From assembly GCF_014236855.1 (NCBI RefSeq), contig NZ_CP051261.1:2232001-2296000 (forward strand): a DNA stretch of 64,000 bases, read 5' to 3'. This document shows positions 7,468 to 15,966 of the stretch, in pieces (position 1 is the first letter of the stretch; each line of letters begins with the position of its first letter). The notes beneath the pieces are model-generated. The model saw only the letters and a program-made list of their open reading frames with translations. It did no database searches and was not told the origin of the DNA. Made by a program: the position numbers and the translations under genes. The stretch comes from Xanthomonas sp. SI. Its GTDB lineage: Bacteria; Pseudomonadota; Gammaproteobacteria; Xanthomonadales; Xanthomonadaceae.

Positions 7468-8280
7468 ATGAAGAGCAATACGACAACCATTCTGGTCGCG
7501 GCTGGCGCATTGCTGGTCGGCGGCGTGGCCACTGCGGCCTTCATGAACAACCGCGACAAGCAGGAGTTCGCCGGCAGCGGCGACGTGCGCCCGGCCGCCG
7601 ACAGCGTGTCCGGCGACGCGGTGGCAAGTAACGGCGTCGGCGGCAAGCTGGAATACGCCGACGTGGTGCGGGTCGATCCGATCACGCAGAAGGAACAGCG
7701 CTACGCCGAGGTGATCGGCACCGAGCCGCTGCGCGAGACCTCGACCACCACCACCCCGCGCCAGGTCTGCAACGACGTGGTGGTGCAGGAGCGCCTGCCC
7801 GAGCGCGACGGCAACGTCGGCGGCACCGTGGTCGGCGCGGTGGTCGGTGGGTTGCTCGGCAACCAGGTCGGCCATGGCAACGGCCGCAAGGCGGCGACCG
7901 CGGCCGGCGCCGTGGCCGGCGGCTTCATCGGCAACCAGGTCGACCGCAACCACGTCGGCGGCCGCGTGGTCGATCGCACCGAGCGCCAGTGCCACACCGA
8001 GAACAGCACCGCCGAGTCCTCGCGCGTCACCGGCTACAACGTGACCTACCGCAACGACGACGGCAGCACCGGCACCATGCGCACCGACAGCAAGCCGGGC
8101 AGCCGCATCGCCCTGGGCAAGGACGATGTGGTCAAGGGCTACGAGGTCACCTACCGCTACGACGGCCAGGAAAAGACCGTGCGCATGGACGACAAGCCCA
8201 GCAGCGATCGCCTGCCGGTGCTGGACGGGCGCCTGGTCACCCAGACCGCCTCGGCCGGCGACGTGATCAGCCAACGCTGA
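7468..8280 (+). CDS. Glycine-zipper 2TM-domain envelope protein
   Basis: Encodes 270 residues with an AGGAGA ribosome binding site. An N-terminal hydrophobic segment (TTTILVAAGALLVGGVATAAFM) acts as signal anchor. The central glycine zipper is VGGTVVGAVVGGLLGNQVG plus AGAVAGGFIGNQVDRN. It is followed by a Tyr/Arg-rich beta region (YNVTYRNDDG, YEVTYRYDGQ) repeated twice. Such proteins sit in the inner or outer membrane with the zipper as a helical hairpin; no enzymatic role is expected. It is a paralogue in architecture of the lipoprotein at 3281-3757 but lacks a lipobox. It ends in a strong terminator. Confidence 0.85.
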   Translation: MKSNTTTILVAAGALLVGGVATAAFMNNRDKQEFAGSGDVRPAADSVSGDAVASNGVGGKLEYADVVRVDPITQKEQRYAEVIGTEPLRETSTTTTPRQVCNDVVVQERLPERDGNVGGTVVGAVVGGLLGNQVGHGNGRKAATAAGAVAGGFIGNQVDRNHVGGRVVDRTERQCHTENSTAESSRVTGYNVTYRNDDGSTGTMRTDSKPGSRIALGKDDVVKGYEVTYRYDGQEKTVRMDDKPSSDRLPVLDGRLVTQTASAGDVISQR

Positions 8281-8300
8281 GCCGCGCGCGGCAGCAGCGA

Positions 8301-8335
8301 GGAAAGGCCGGCCAAGTGCCGGCCTTTCCTTTTTC
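8301..8335 (+). terminator. Rho-independent terminator
   Basis: A 12-bp near-perfect stem (GGAAAGGCCGGC / GCCGGCCTTTCC) with a 5-nt loop is followed by a T tract. It begins 20 bp after the glycine-zipper gene. Confidence 0.85.
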
Positions 8336-8387
8336 CGGAGCGTGGGCGCGCCGATACAATGCGGCTTTCGCCTGCCGAGTACCCGCC

Positions 8388-9551
8388 ATGCCGTTGCCTT
8401 GCGACGATCTGTTCGATGTGGCCTCGCTGCTGAGCGAGGAAGAGCGCGCGATCCAGCAGGCGGTGGCGCGCTTCGTCGATGCCAGGGTGCTGCCGATCAT
8501 CGGCGATGCGTTCGACCAGGCGCGGTTTCCCGCCGAACTGGTGCCGGAGCTGGTGCAGTTGGGCCTGCTCGGCGCCACGCTGCCGCCCGCCGACGGCGGC
8601 GCCGGACTCAATGCGGTCTGCTACGGCCTGATCTGCCAGGAACTGGAACGCGGCGACAGCGGTCTGCGCAGTTTCGTCAGCGTGCAGTCCTCGCTGTGCA
8701 TGTATCCGATCCACGCCTACGGCAGCCAGGCGCAGCGCCAGCGCTGGTTGCCGGCGATGGCCGCTGGCACCGCGATCGGCTGCTTCGGCCTGACCGAGGC
8801 GCAGGGCGGTTCCGACCCGGCCGCGATGCAGACCCGCGCGGTGCGCGACGGCGACGGCTGGCGCCTGAGCGGCAGCAAGATGTGGATCACCAACGGCAGC
8901 CTGGCCGACGTGGCGATCGTGTGGGCGCAGACCGAGGACGGCGTGCAGGGGTTCCTGGTCGAAGCCGACACGCCCGGCTTCGCGACCCAGGACATCGCGC
9001 ACAAGATGAGCCTGCGCGCCTCGGTGACCTCGGCGCTGTTCCTGGACGAGGTGCGCCTGGCGGACACGCAGCGGCTGCCGGGCGTGCGCGGATTGAAGGG
9101 CCCGCTGGGCTGCCTGACCCAGGCCCGCTACGGCATCAGCTGGGGCGCGATCGGCGCGGCGATCGCTTGCCTGCGCGAGGCGCTGGCCTATGCCGGCGAG
9201 CGCATCCTGTTCGGGCGCCCGCTGGCGGCCACGCAGAGCGCGCAGATCAAGCTGGCCGACATGGCCCGGCGCATCGCCGGCGCGCAGCTGTTGGCGCTGC
9301 AGTTGGGCCGGCTCAAGGACGCCGGCGCGCTGCAGCCGGCGCAGGTGTCGCTGGCGAAGTGGAACAACGTGCGCATGGCGCTGGACATCGCCCGCGAGTG
9401 CCGCGACCTGCTCGGCGGCGCCGGCATCACCACCGAGTACGGCGCCATCCGCCACGCCTTGAACCTGGAATCGGTGATCACCTACGAAGGCACCGAGACC
9501 GTGCACCAACTGGTGGTCGGCCGCGAGCTGACCGGCATCAATGCGTTCTGA
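8388..9551 (+). CDS. Acyl-CoA dehydrogenase, glutaryl-CoA dehydrogenase type
   Basis: Encodes 387 residues with all acyl-CoA dehydrogenase landmarks: the FAD/substrate loop CFGLTEAQGGSDP, MWITNG, ARYGISWGAIGAA, and the C-terminal catalytic base in SVITYEGTETVHQLVVGRELTGINAF. The YEGT glutamate and the GRxLTGIxAF ending are those of glutaryl-CoA dehydrogenase, which oxidises and decarboxylates glutaryl-CoA to crotonyl-CoA in lysine/tryptophan degradation. No other gene of that pathway is nearby, so a broader acyl-CoA dehydrogenase role cannot be excluded. The start at 8388 matches the family N-terminus; an earlier in-frame start reads through the terminator. Confidence 0.85.
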   Translation: MPLPCDDLFDVASLLSEEERAIQQAVARFVDARVLPIIGDAFDQARFPAELVPELVQLGLLGATLPPADGGAGLNAVCYGLICQELERGDSGLRSFVSVQSSLCMYPIHAYGSQAQRQRWLPAMAAGTAIGCFGLTEAQGGSDPAAMQTRAVRDGDGWRLSGSKMWITNGSLADVAIVWAQTEDGVQGFLVEADTPGFATQDIAHKMSLRASVTSALFLDEVRLADTQRLPGVRGLKGPLGCLTQARYGISWGAIGAAIACLREALAYAGERILFGRPLAATQSAQIKLADMARRIAGAQLLALQLGRLKDAGALQPAQVSLAKWNNVRMALDIARECRDLLGGAGITTEYGAIRHALNLESVITYEGTETVHQLVVGRELTGINAF

Positions 9552-9611
9552 ACCGCTGCGCGCCTCTGGCGTGGCGCCCGGGGCGATAGACAGGCACGAG
9601 GAGGCGAGAGC

Positions 9612-10151
9612 ATGAGCATTTTCGATCTGCGACTGGAAACCGAGCGGCTGCTGCTGCGCCCGCCGAGCGCGGCGGATTTCGCGGACTTCTGCCGTTTCAC
9701 CGCCGATGCGGAAGCGATGCGCCATCTGGGCGGCGTGCAATCGCCGCCGGTGGCCTGGCGCGCGCTGGCGGCGCTGGTCGGCAGCTGGCAGCTGCAAGGG
9801 TTTTCGATGTTCTCGGTGATCGAGAAGCGCAGCGGGCAGTGGATCGGCCGGATCGGGCCGTGGCAGCCGCATGGCTGGCCGGGGACCGAGGTCGGCTGGG
9901 GAATCGCGCGCGCGTACTGGGGCCAGGGCTATGCGCCGGAAGCGGCGCGCGCGTCGATCGACTGGGCGTTCGCGCAACTGGGCTGGACCGAGGTGATCCA
10001 CACCATCGCCGCCGACAACGCCAATTCCAAGGCGGTGGCGGCCAAGCTGGGCGCGCGCTACCTGCGCCAGGATCGCCTGCCCGAGCCGATGCAGGCGCAG
10101 GAGGTGGAGGTGTGGGGGCAGTCGCGCGCGGACTGGCAGGCGCGGCGCTGA
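9612..10151 (+). CDS. GNAT family N-acetyltransferase (RimJ/RimL-like)
   Basis: Encodes 179 residues opening with LRLETERLLLRPPS, the typical first strand of RimJ/RimL-type acetyltransferases. Acetyl-CoA binding motif A is EVGWGIARAYWGQGYAPEAARASIDWAF, followed by VIHTIAADNANSKAVAAKLG. Target unknown: members modify ribosomal proteins, antibiotics or small molecules. An AGGAGGCGAGAG ribosome binding site precedes the ATG. It sits 60 bp after the acyl-CoA dehydrogenase on the same strand. Confidence 0.88.
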   Translation: MSIFDLRLETERLLLRPPSAADFADFCRFTADAEAMRHLGGVQSPPVAWRALAALVGSWQLQGFSMFSVIEKRSGQWIGRIGPWQPHGWPGTEVGWGIARAYWGQGYAPEAARASIDWAFAQLGWTEVIHTIAADNANSKAVAAKLGARYLRQDRLPEPMQAQEVEVWGQSRADWQARR

Positions 10152-10242
10152 GCGGCCCGGCGGCGGTCGCCTCGGCCGTATTCACCTGGCCGCGCCGCGC
10201 CGGCGGCTAGGCTGCAAGCCCCAAATCGGTCAGGAGTACGCC

Positions 10243-10797
10243 ATGAGCCAGTACCGCATCGCCGTTTTCGTCGGCAGCCTGCGCAAGGAGTCGTTCAACC
10301 GGCGCCTGGCGCTGGCGCTGGAGAAGCTGGTCGGCGACCGTGCCCGCTTCGAGTACGTGGAGATCGGCGACCTGCCGCTGTACGACCAGGATCAGGACCA
10401 CGACTACCCGGAGCAGGGCAAGCGGCTGAAGGCGCAGGTCAGCAACGCCGACGCGGTGCTGTTCGTCACTCCCGAATACAACCGCTCGATCCCCGGCGTG
10501 CTCAAGAACGCGATCGACCTGGGCTCGCGGCCCTACGGCGACAGCGCCTTCGCCGGCAAGCCGGCGGCGGTGTGCGGGGTCTCGCCCGGCGCGCTCGGCA
10601 CCGCGCTGGCGCAGCAGCACCTGCGCAACGTGCTGGCCTACCTGGACATGCCGGTGCTGGGCCAGCCGGAGGTGTTCTTGCAGTTCACGGACGGCTTGAT
10701 CGAGGCCGACGGCAGCATCGGCAACGCCGACACGCGCAAGTTCCTGCAGGGCTTCGTCGACAAGTTCATCGCCTGGGTCGACGAACTGCAGGCCTGA
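10243..10797 (+). CDS. NADPH-dependent FMN reductase family protein
   Basis: Encodes 184 residues with flavodoxin-like fold signatures: VGSLRKESFNRRLALALE (FMN phosphate loop), the GDLPLYDQD segment, and TPEYNRSIPGVLKNAIDLGSR, the diagnostic motif of the ChrR/YieF/azoreductase group. It likely reduces quinones, chromate or azo compounds using NAD(P)H, with a role in oxidative defence. Single gene with an AGGAGT ribosome binding site. Confidence 0.88.
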   Translation: MSQYRIAVFVGSLRKESFNRRLALALEKLVGDRARFEYVEIGDLPLYDQDQDHDYPEQGKRLKAQVSNADAVLFVTPEYNRSIPGVLKNAIDLGSRPYGDSAFAGKPAAVCGVSPGALGTALAQQHLRNVLAYLDMPVLGQPEVFLQFTDGLIEADGSIGNADTRKFLQGFVDKFIAWVDELQA

Positions 10798-11015
10798 GCC
10801 GCCACGAACGCGCGATCGCAGCCGTTGCGACGGATGGCGGCGATGCTGGCGCTGCGGCGATCGCCTTGCGTGGCGCGGCCTGAGCGCAGTTCTCAACGGG
10901 TTGTCCACAGACTTGTCCCTAGCCGCGCCGCACGCCGCTGACTAAGATGGCCGGCCGGGTTGCGCCATCGGCGCCGACCCCGCCGACCGCGTCCCCCAGA
11001 GAGAAGATCCAGCCC

Positions 11016-12434
11016 ATGTCCGCCCGTCCCGGCTACCGCGGCGACCGCAAAAGCGAGCGTGGCGAACGCAGCGAGCCGCGTATCGATCAGTTGCGCGTGC
11101 CGCCGCATTCGATCGAGGCCGAGCAGGCCGTGCTCGGCGGCCTGATGCTGGCGCCCGACGCCTACGACCGGGTCAACGACCAGCTCACCGACAATGATTT
11201 CTACCGGCGCGACCACCAGCTGATCTACCGCGCGATCCGCGAGCTGGCCGAGAAGGGCCGCCCGTTCGATGCGGTGACCCTGGGCGAGTGGTTCGAGTCG
11301 CAGGGCAAGCTGGAGATGGTCGGCGACGGCGCCTACCTGATCGAACTGGCCAGCACCACGCCGTCCGCGGCCAACATCGCCGCTTACGCCGAGATCGTGC
11401 GCGACAAGGCGGTGCTGCGGCAGCTGATCGAGGTCGGCACCAGCATCGTCAACGACGGTTTCCAGCCGGAAGGGCGCGAGAGCGCCGAGCTGCTGGCCAG
11501 CGCCGAAAAGGCGGTGTTCAAGATCGCCGAGGCCGGCGCGCGCGGGCGCAGCGATTTCGTGGCCATGCCCGGCGCGTTGAAGGACGCGTTCGAGGAATTG
11601 CGCAGCCGCTTCGAGAACGGCGGCAACATCACCGGCCTGCCCACCGGCTACAGCGACTTCGACGCGATGACCGCCGGCCTGCAGCCGACCGACCTGATCA
11701 TCCTGGCCGCGCGTCCGGCGATGGGCAAGACCACGCTGGCGCTGAACATCGCCGAGTACGCCGCGATCAAGTCGAAGAAGGCGGTGGCGGTGTTCTCGAT
11801 GGAAATGTCCGCCTCGCAGCTGGCGATGCGCCTGATCTCCTCCAACGGCCGCATCAACGCGCAGCGCCTGCGTACCGGCCAGCTCGAGGACGAGGACTGG
11901 GCGCGGGTCACCGGCGCGATCAAGATGCTGAAGGAAACCAAGATCTTCATCGACGACACGCCCGGCGTGTCGCCGGAGATCCTGCGCTCCAAGGCGCGCC
12001 GGCTCAAGCGCGAGCACGACCTGGGGCTGATCGTCATCGACTACCTGCAGCTGATGTCGGTGCCGGGCAACAGCGAGAACCGCGCCACCGAGATCTCCGA
12101 GATCTCGCGCTCGCTCAAGGGCCTGGCCAAGGAACTGGGCGTGCCGGTGATCGCGCTGTCGCAGCTCAACCGCTCGCTGGAAACGCGCACCGACAAGCGC
12201 CCGGTGATGGCCGACCTGCGCGAATCCGGCGCAATCGAGCAGGACGCGGACATGATCGTGTTCATCTACCGCGACGATTACTACAACAAGGAAAATTCGC
12301 CGGACAAGGGCCTGGCCGAGATCATCATCGGCAAGCACCGTGGTGGCCCAACCGGCTCGTGCAAGCTCAAGTTCTTCGGCGAATACACCCGCTTCGACAA
12401 TCTGTCGCACGATTCGGTGGGCGCGTTCGAGTAG
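11016..12434 (+). CDS. dnaB: Replicative DNA helicase DnaB
   Basis: Encodes 472 residues. The N-terminal DnaB-N domain (from PPHSIEAEQAVLGGLML) binds primase and forms the collar; the RecA-like C-terminal domain has Walker A ARPAMGKTTLALN, Walker B LIVIDYLQLM, and the SQLNRSLETR and DLRESGAIEQDAD motifs H3/H4. No intein interrupts the Walker A region, a frequent intein site in DnaB. The start at 11016 is chosen because it follows AGAGAGAAGA; an earlier GTG-type extension would be Pro/Ala-rich junk. A DnaA-box-like sequence lies upstream at 10901-10909. Confidence 0.95.
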   Translation: MSARPGYRGDRKSERGERSEPRIDQLRVPPHSIEAEQAVLGGLMLAPDAYDRVNDQLTDNDFYRRDHQLIYRAIRELAEKGRPFDAVTLGEWFESQGKLEMVGDGAYLIELASTTPSAANIAAYAEIVRDKAVLRQLIEVGTSIVNDGFQPEGRESAELLASAEKAVFKIAEAGARGRSDFVAMPGALKDAFEELRSRFENGGNITGLPTGYSDFDAMTAGLQPTDLIILAARPAMGKTTLALNIAEYAAIKSKKAVAVFSMEMSASQLAMRLISSNGRINAQRLRTGQLEDEDWARVTGAIKMLKETKIFIDDTPGVSPEILRSKARRLKREHDLGLIVIDYLQLMSVPGNSENRATEISEISRSLKGLAKELGVPVIALSQLNRSLETRTDKRPVMADLRESGAIEQDADMIVFIYRDDYYNKENSPDKGLAEIIIGKHRGGPTGSCKLKFFGEYTRFDNLSHDSVGAFE

Positions 12435-12530
12435 GCGCCGCATGCGACCGCAACGCCGGTCGCGTGATTGCTGCGGTGCGATGGATGCGGCCGGCGGCGC
12501 GCGTATTCATCCGGCCACAGCGATACGTCT

Positions 12531-12548
12531 GTCACAGAGCGCTGTGAC
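12531..12548. promoter_or_regulatory. Perfect 7-4-7 palindrome upstream of the FIST operon
   Basis: GTCACAG and CTGTGAC are separated by AGCG, about 62 bp ahead of the FIST start codon. No T tract follows, so a terminator for dnaB is unlikely. An operator for a dimeric regulator is the simplest reading. The half-sites are arranged opposite to a CRP site (TCACA outermost-inward rather than TGTGA), so CRP/Clp is not indicated. Confidence 0.4.
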
Positions 12549-12610
12549 CGCGCTCAACCTCAATGCGTGATGGTCGATACCCGGAAAGCACCCTTCCCGG
12601 ATACCCGCCC

Positions 12611-13720
12611 ATGCCGCTGACCGTCACCCATGCGGAAACCGCCGACCGCGATGCCGTCGCCGCGGTCGCCGCGCTGCGTGCGCAACTGGGCGCCGCGCCG
12701 CTGGACGCGCTGCTGCTGTTCTGCGATGCCGAATACGACCTGGACGCGCTGGGGCCGGCGATCAAGGCCGGCTTCGACTGCCCGGTGATCGGCTGCACCG
12801 CCGCCGGCCAGATCGGCGAGCAGGGCTTCCAGAGCAACGGCATCCTGGTCGCCGGCCTGCGCGGTGGCGTGCTGCAGGCGCAGCCGCTGCTGATCGCGCC
12901 GCTCAGCGACCTGCAGGCGCAGGTCGCGGTGGTGGCCGAGACGGTGCAGGCGGCGACGGCCGACAAGGCCGGGCAGTGCTTCTCGCTGCTGCTGGTCGAT
13001 GGATTGTCCACCTGCGAGGAATACCTGGCGGCGGCGCTGTACCGGATGATCGGCGACGTGCCGCTGCTCGGCGGCTCGGCCGGCGACAACCTGCGTTTCG
13101 AGCGCACCCTGGTCTACTACGACGGCCGCTTCCTGGCCGATGCGGCGGTGCTGACCCTGTTCCATTCGCGGCATCCGTTCGTGGTGTTCAAGCTGCAGCA
13201 CTTCGTCGCCAGCGAGATCGAGCTGGTGGTCACCGATGCCGATCCGGAGCGGCGCCTGATCCGCGAGATCAACGGCGAGCCGGCCGCGCTGGCCTACGCG
13301 CAGGCGATCGGCGTGCCGCTGGAAGCGCTGGAGCCAAAGGTGTTCTCGACCTATCCGCTGCTGCTGACCTTGAGCGGCGAGCCCTACGTGCGTTCGATCC
13401 TGCGCGTCAACGAGGACTTGTCGATGACCTGCTACTGCGCGGTGGAAGAGGGCATGGTGGTGTCGGTCGGCCAGGCGGTGGACGTGATGGAAACGCTGCA
13501 GCAGGCCTTTGCCGAGGTGCACGAGACGATACCCGACCCGGCGCTGGTGATCGGTTGCGATTGCATCCTGCGCCGGCTGGAGTTCGGCCAGTCGCAGATG
13601 CAGCAGCAGGTCGGCGCGTTCATGGCGCGGCAAAGCGTGTTCGGGTTTTCCACCTACGGCGAGCAGTTCAACGGCTTGCACGTCAACCAGACCTTTACCG
13701 GCGTGGCGATCGGGAGATGA
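12611..13720 (+). CDS. FIST sensory domain protein (NosP-like)
   Basis: Encodes 369 residues from the ATG at 12611. The FIST-N part spans about residues 25-220 ([51 protein letters not shown]) and FIST-C about 225-360 ([15 protein letters not shown], ending [17 protein letters not shown]). FIST proteins sense small ligands; one branch, NosP, binds nitric oxide through haem and controls an adjacent histidine kinase. Its stop overlaps the kinase start by four bases, which fits that pairing. No signal peptide, so cytoplasmic. Haem binding is inferred from context only. Confidence 0.82.
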   Translation: MPLTVTHAETADRDAVAAVAALRAQLGAAPLDALLLFCDAEYDLDALGPAIKAGFDCPVIGCTAAGQIGEQGFQSNGILVAGLRGGVLQAQPLLIAPLSDLQAQVAVVAETVQAATADKAGQCFSLLLVDGLSTCEEYLAAALYRMIGDVPLLGGSAGDNLRFERTLVYYDGRFLADAAVLTLFHSRHPFVVFKLQHFVASEIELVVTDADPERRLIREINGEPAALAYAQAIGVPLEALEPKVFSTYPLLLTLSGEPYVRSILRVNEDLSMTCYCAVEEGMVVSVGQAVDVMETLQQAFAEVHETIPDPALVIGCDCILRRLEFGQSQMQQQVGAFMARQSVFGFSTYGEQFNGLHVNQTFTGVAIGR

Positions 13721-14856
13721 GCATGTCCGCAGATGCAGCGACGGTACCGTTCCTGGCGCATGCCGCCGCCGCGCCGCCGGAGAGCGGCGAGACGGCGTTG
13801 ATCGCCGAGTTGCGCCGGCAACTGGCCGCGCGCGACAAGGTGATCGCAGTGCTGAAGAAGCGGGTCACTGCGCGCGACGATGCGGTGGCCTCGCCGCTGG
13901 CCACGCTGCAGCAGAACATCGCGCTGGGCAAGGTGGTCGCGCTGAAGACCCAGGAACTGAACCGCGAGCGGCAGGAACTGGAGCATGCCCTGGACGACCT
14001 CGGCAAGGCCCAGGTCGCGCTGCTGCAGGCGCAGAAGATGGAATCGATCGGCCAGCTCGCCGCGGGCATCGCCCACGAGATCAATACGCCGGCGCAATAC
14101 GTGCGCGACAACGTCGCGTTCGTGTGCAAGGCCAAGCAGATCCTCGACCACGTGTTCGACATGACCTTCGGCATCGTCGATGCGGCGCGCGCGCAGGGCG
14201 TGGCGCCGGAGCTGGTAGCCGCGCTCGACGCGCAGGTGAGCTCGTCCAAGTTCCAGTACTTGCGCAAGCAGACCCCCGAGGCCTTGCAGCAGTCGCTGGA
14301 AGGGCTTGACCGCATCACCAAGATCGTCAGTGCGATGAAGACCTTCTCGCATCCTTCGGCCGGCGAGAAGGAGCCGGTGGACCTGCGCGAACTGGTCGCC
14401 ACCACCATCACCGTCGCCCGCAACGAATGGAAATACGTGGCCGAGATCGAGACCGATTTCGCCGCCGACGTGCCGCTGGTGCCATGCCTGCGCGACGAGA
14501 TCGGCCAGGTGCTGCTGAACCTGGTGGTCAACGCGGCGCATGCGATCGGCGACACGCTGGTGCCGGGCGAACGCGAGCAGGGCCGGATCCGCATCATCCT
14601 GCGCCGGGCCGGCGACAGCCATGTTGATCTGTGCGTCAGCGACGACGGTCCGGGCATTCCCGAGGCGATCCGGACCAAGGTGTTCGATCCGTTCTTCACC
14701 ACCAAAGCGGTCGGCAAGGGCACCGGCCAGGGCCTGGCGATCGCCTATTCGGCGGTGGTGGAAAAACACCAGGGACGGATCTTCTTCGAACCGTCGGCGG
14801 ACCAGCGTGGCACCACCTTCGTGGTGCGGCTGCCGTTGCACGCGGCGGCGGGCTGA
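13717..14856 (+). CDS. Cytoplasmic sensor histidine kinase
   Basis: Encodes 379 residues beginning at the ATGA overlap with the FIST gene. An N-terminal coiled-coil region (about residues 20-110) leads into the H-box [17 protein letters not shown] (phosphorylatable His), typical of HisKA-4/NtrB-like kinases. The ATPase has an N-box ([14 protein letters not shown]), G1 (DDGPGIP), F-box ([21 protein letters not shown]). There is no transmembrane segment or own sensor domain, so it depends on a partner protein, presumably the FIST protein. It is followed 3 bp later by a response regulator gene. Confidence 0.9.
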   Translation: MSMSADAATVPFLAHAAAAPPESGETALIAELRRQLAARDKVIAVLKKRVTARDDAVASPLATLQQNIALGKVVALKTQELNRERQELEHALDDLGKAQVALLQAQKMESIGQLAAGIAHEINTPAQYVRDNVAFVCKAKQILDHVFDMTFGIVDAARAQGVAPELVAALDAQVSSSKFQYLRKQTPEALQQSLEGLDRITKIVSAMKTFSHPSAGEKEPVDLRELVATTITVARNEWKYVAEIETDFAADVPLVPCLRDEIGQVLLNLVVNAAHAIGDTLVPGEREQGRIRIILRRAGDSHVDLCVSDDGPGIPEAIRTKVFDPFFTTKAVGKGTGQGLAIAYSAVVEKHQGRIFFEPSADQRGTTFVVRLPLHAAAG

Positions 14857-14859
14857 ACG

Positions 14860-15966
14860 ATGCGCGTGCTGTTCGTCGACGACGAGAAGCAGGTGCTGGC
14901 CGGCCTCGAGCGCACCATGTTCATGGCCGATCGCGATTGGGATGTGGCGTTCGCCGGCAGCGGTGCCGAGGCGCTGGTCGCGCTGCACGCGCAGCCGGCC
15001 GACGTGGTGGTCTCGGACATGCGCATGCCGATGATGGACGGCGCCGAACTGCTGCGCCAGGTGCGCGACAGTTGCCCGCGCACCATCCGCATCATCCTGT
15101 CCGGGCATACCGAACAGGAAGCGGCGCTGCGTTCGCTGGACGTGGCCCATCAGTTCCTGGCCAAGCCCTGCCAGGGCGATGCGCTGATCGAAGCGATCGA
15201 TCGCGCGGTGGCGCTGCAGGTGCTGCTGGACGATCCGGCGGTGCAGGCGGTGGCCGGACGCATCGGCGGGCTGCCGTCGGCACCGCGCATGTTCGCGCAA
15301 CTCAACCGCCTGCTCGGCGACCCCGCTGCCGGCGTCGCACAGGTAGCGGCGGTGGTGGAAGGCGACCCGGCGCTGGCGGCCAAGGTGCTGCAGCTGGCCA
15401 ATTGCGCGTTCTTCGGCAACGGCCATCGCGTGGCCGAGGTCAAGGACGCGGTCAACCGCATCGGCATCGGCCTGCTGCGCACGCTGGTGCTGGCCAGCGA
15501 GGTGTTCCACAGCGACGCCGGCGACTCGGCCGACGCGATCCGCGCCGACGCGGTGCGCGCGTCGCGGCTGGCGGCGGCGGTCGGCAAGGGCCATGCCGCC
15601 GAGGACGTGGTCACGACCGCGGCGCTGCTGGCCAACGTCGGCGCGTTGCTGCCGGATATCGCGCGGCTGTGCCGCGATGCCGATCCGCACGGCCGCGGCT
15701 TCCCGTCGCATGCGGAGATCGGCGCCTATCTGCTCGGCGTGTGGGGCCTGCCCGGGGCGATCGTCGAGGCGGTCGCGCATCATCGTACGCCGCGCCGGGT
15801 CGAGCATCGCCAGTTCGACGCGATCGGCGTGGTGCATGTGGCGGTGGCGCTGGCTCAGGGCCTGGCGCCGGACCTGGAATACCTGCAGGCGATGGGCGTG
15901 GCCGCGCAGTTGCCGCAGTGGCAGGCGGCGTGCGCGCAGATTCGCGAAGCGGAGGACGCGTCATGA
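14860..15966 (+). CDS. Response regulator with HDOD output domain
   Basis: Encodes 368 residues. The receiver domain (1-120) carries the acidic pair VDDEK, the phosphoacceptor VVSDMRMPMMDG and the KPCQ lysine. From about residue 135 an HDOD domain follows (GLPSAPRMFAQLNRLL, ALAAKVLQLANCAFFG, AVNRIGIGLLRTLVL). HDOD domains are catalytically inactive HD relatives used in signalling. It is the third gene of the FIST-kinase operon and overlaps the next gene by four bases. Confidence 0.88.
   Translation: MRVLFVDDEKQVLAGLERTMFMADRDWDVAFAGSGAEALVALHAQPADVVVSDMRMPMMDGAELLRQVRDSCPRTIRIILSGHTEQEAALRSLDVAHQFLAKPCQGDALIEAIDRAVALQVLLDDPAVQAVAGRIGGLPSAPRMFAQLNRLLGDPAAGVAQVAAVVEGDPALAAKVLQLANCAFFGNGHRVAEVKDAVNRIGIGLLRTLVLASEVFHSDAGDSADAIRADAVRASRLAAAVGKGHAAEDVVTTAALLANVGALLPDIARLCRDADPHGRGFPSHAEIGAYLLGVWGLPGAIVEAVAHHRTPRRVEHRQFDAIGVVHVAVALAQGLAPDLEYLQAMGVAAQLPQWQAACAQIREAEDAS

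Noticed and set aside
12531..12548. CRP/Clp binding site
   Set aside because: The half-sites are in inverse order to TGTGA-N6-TCACA.
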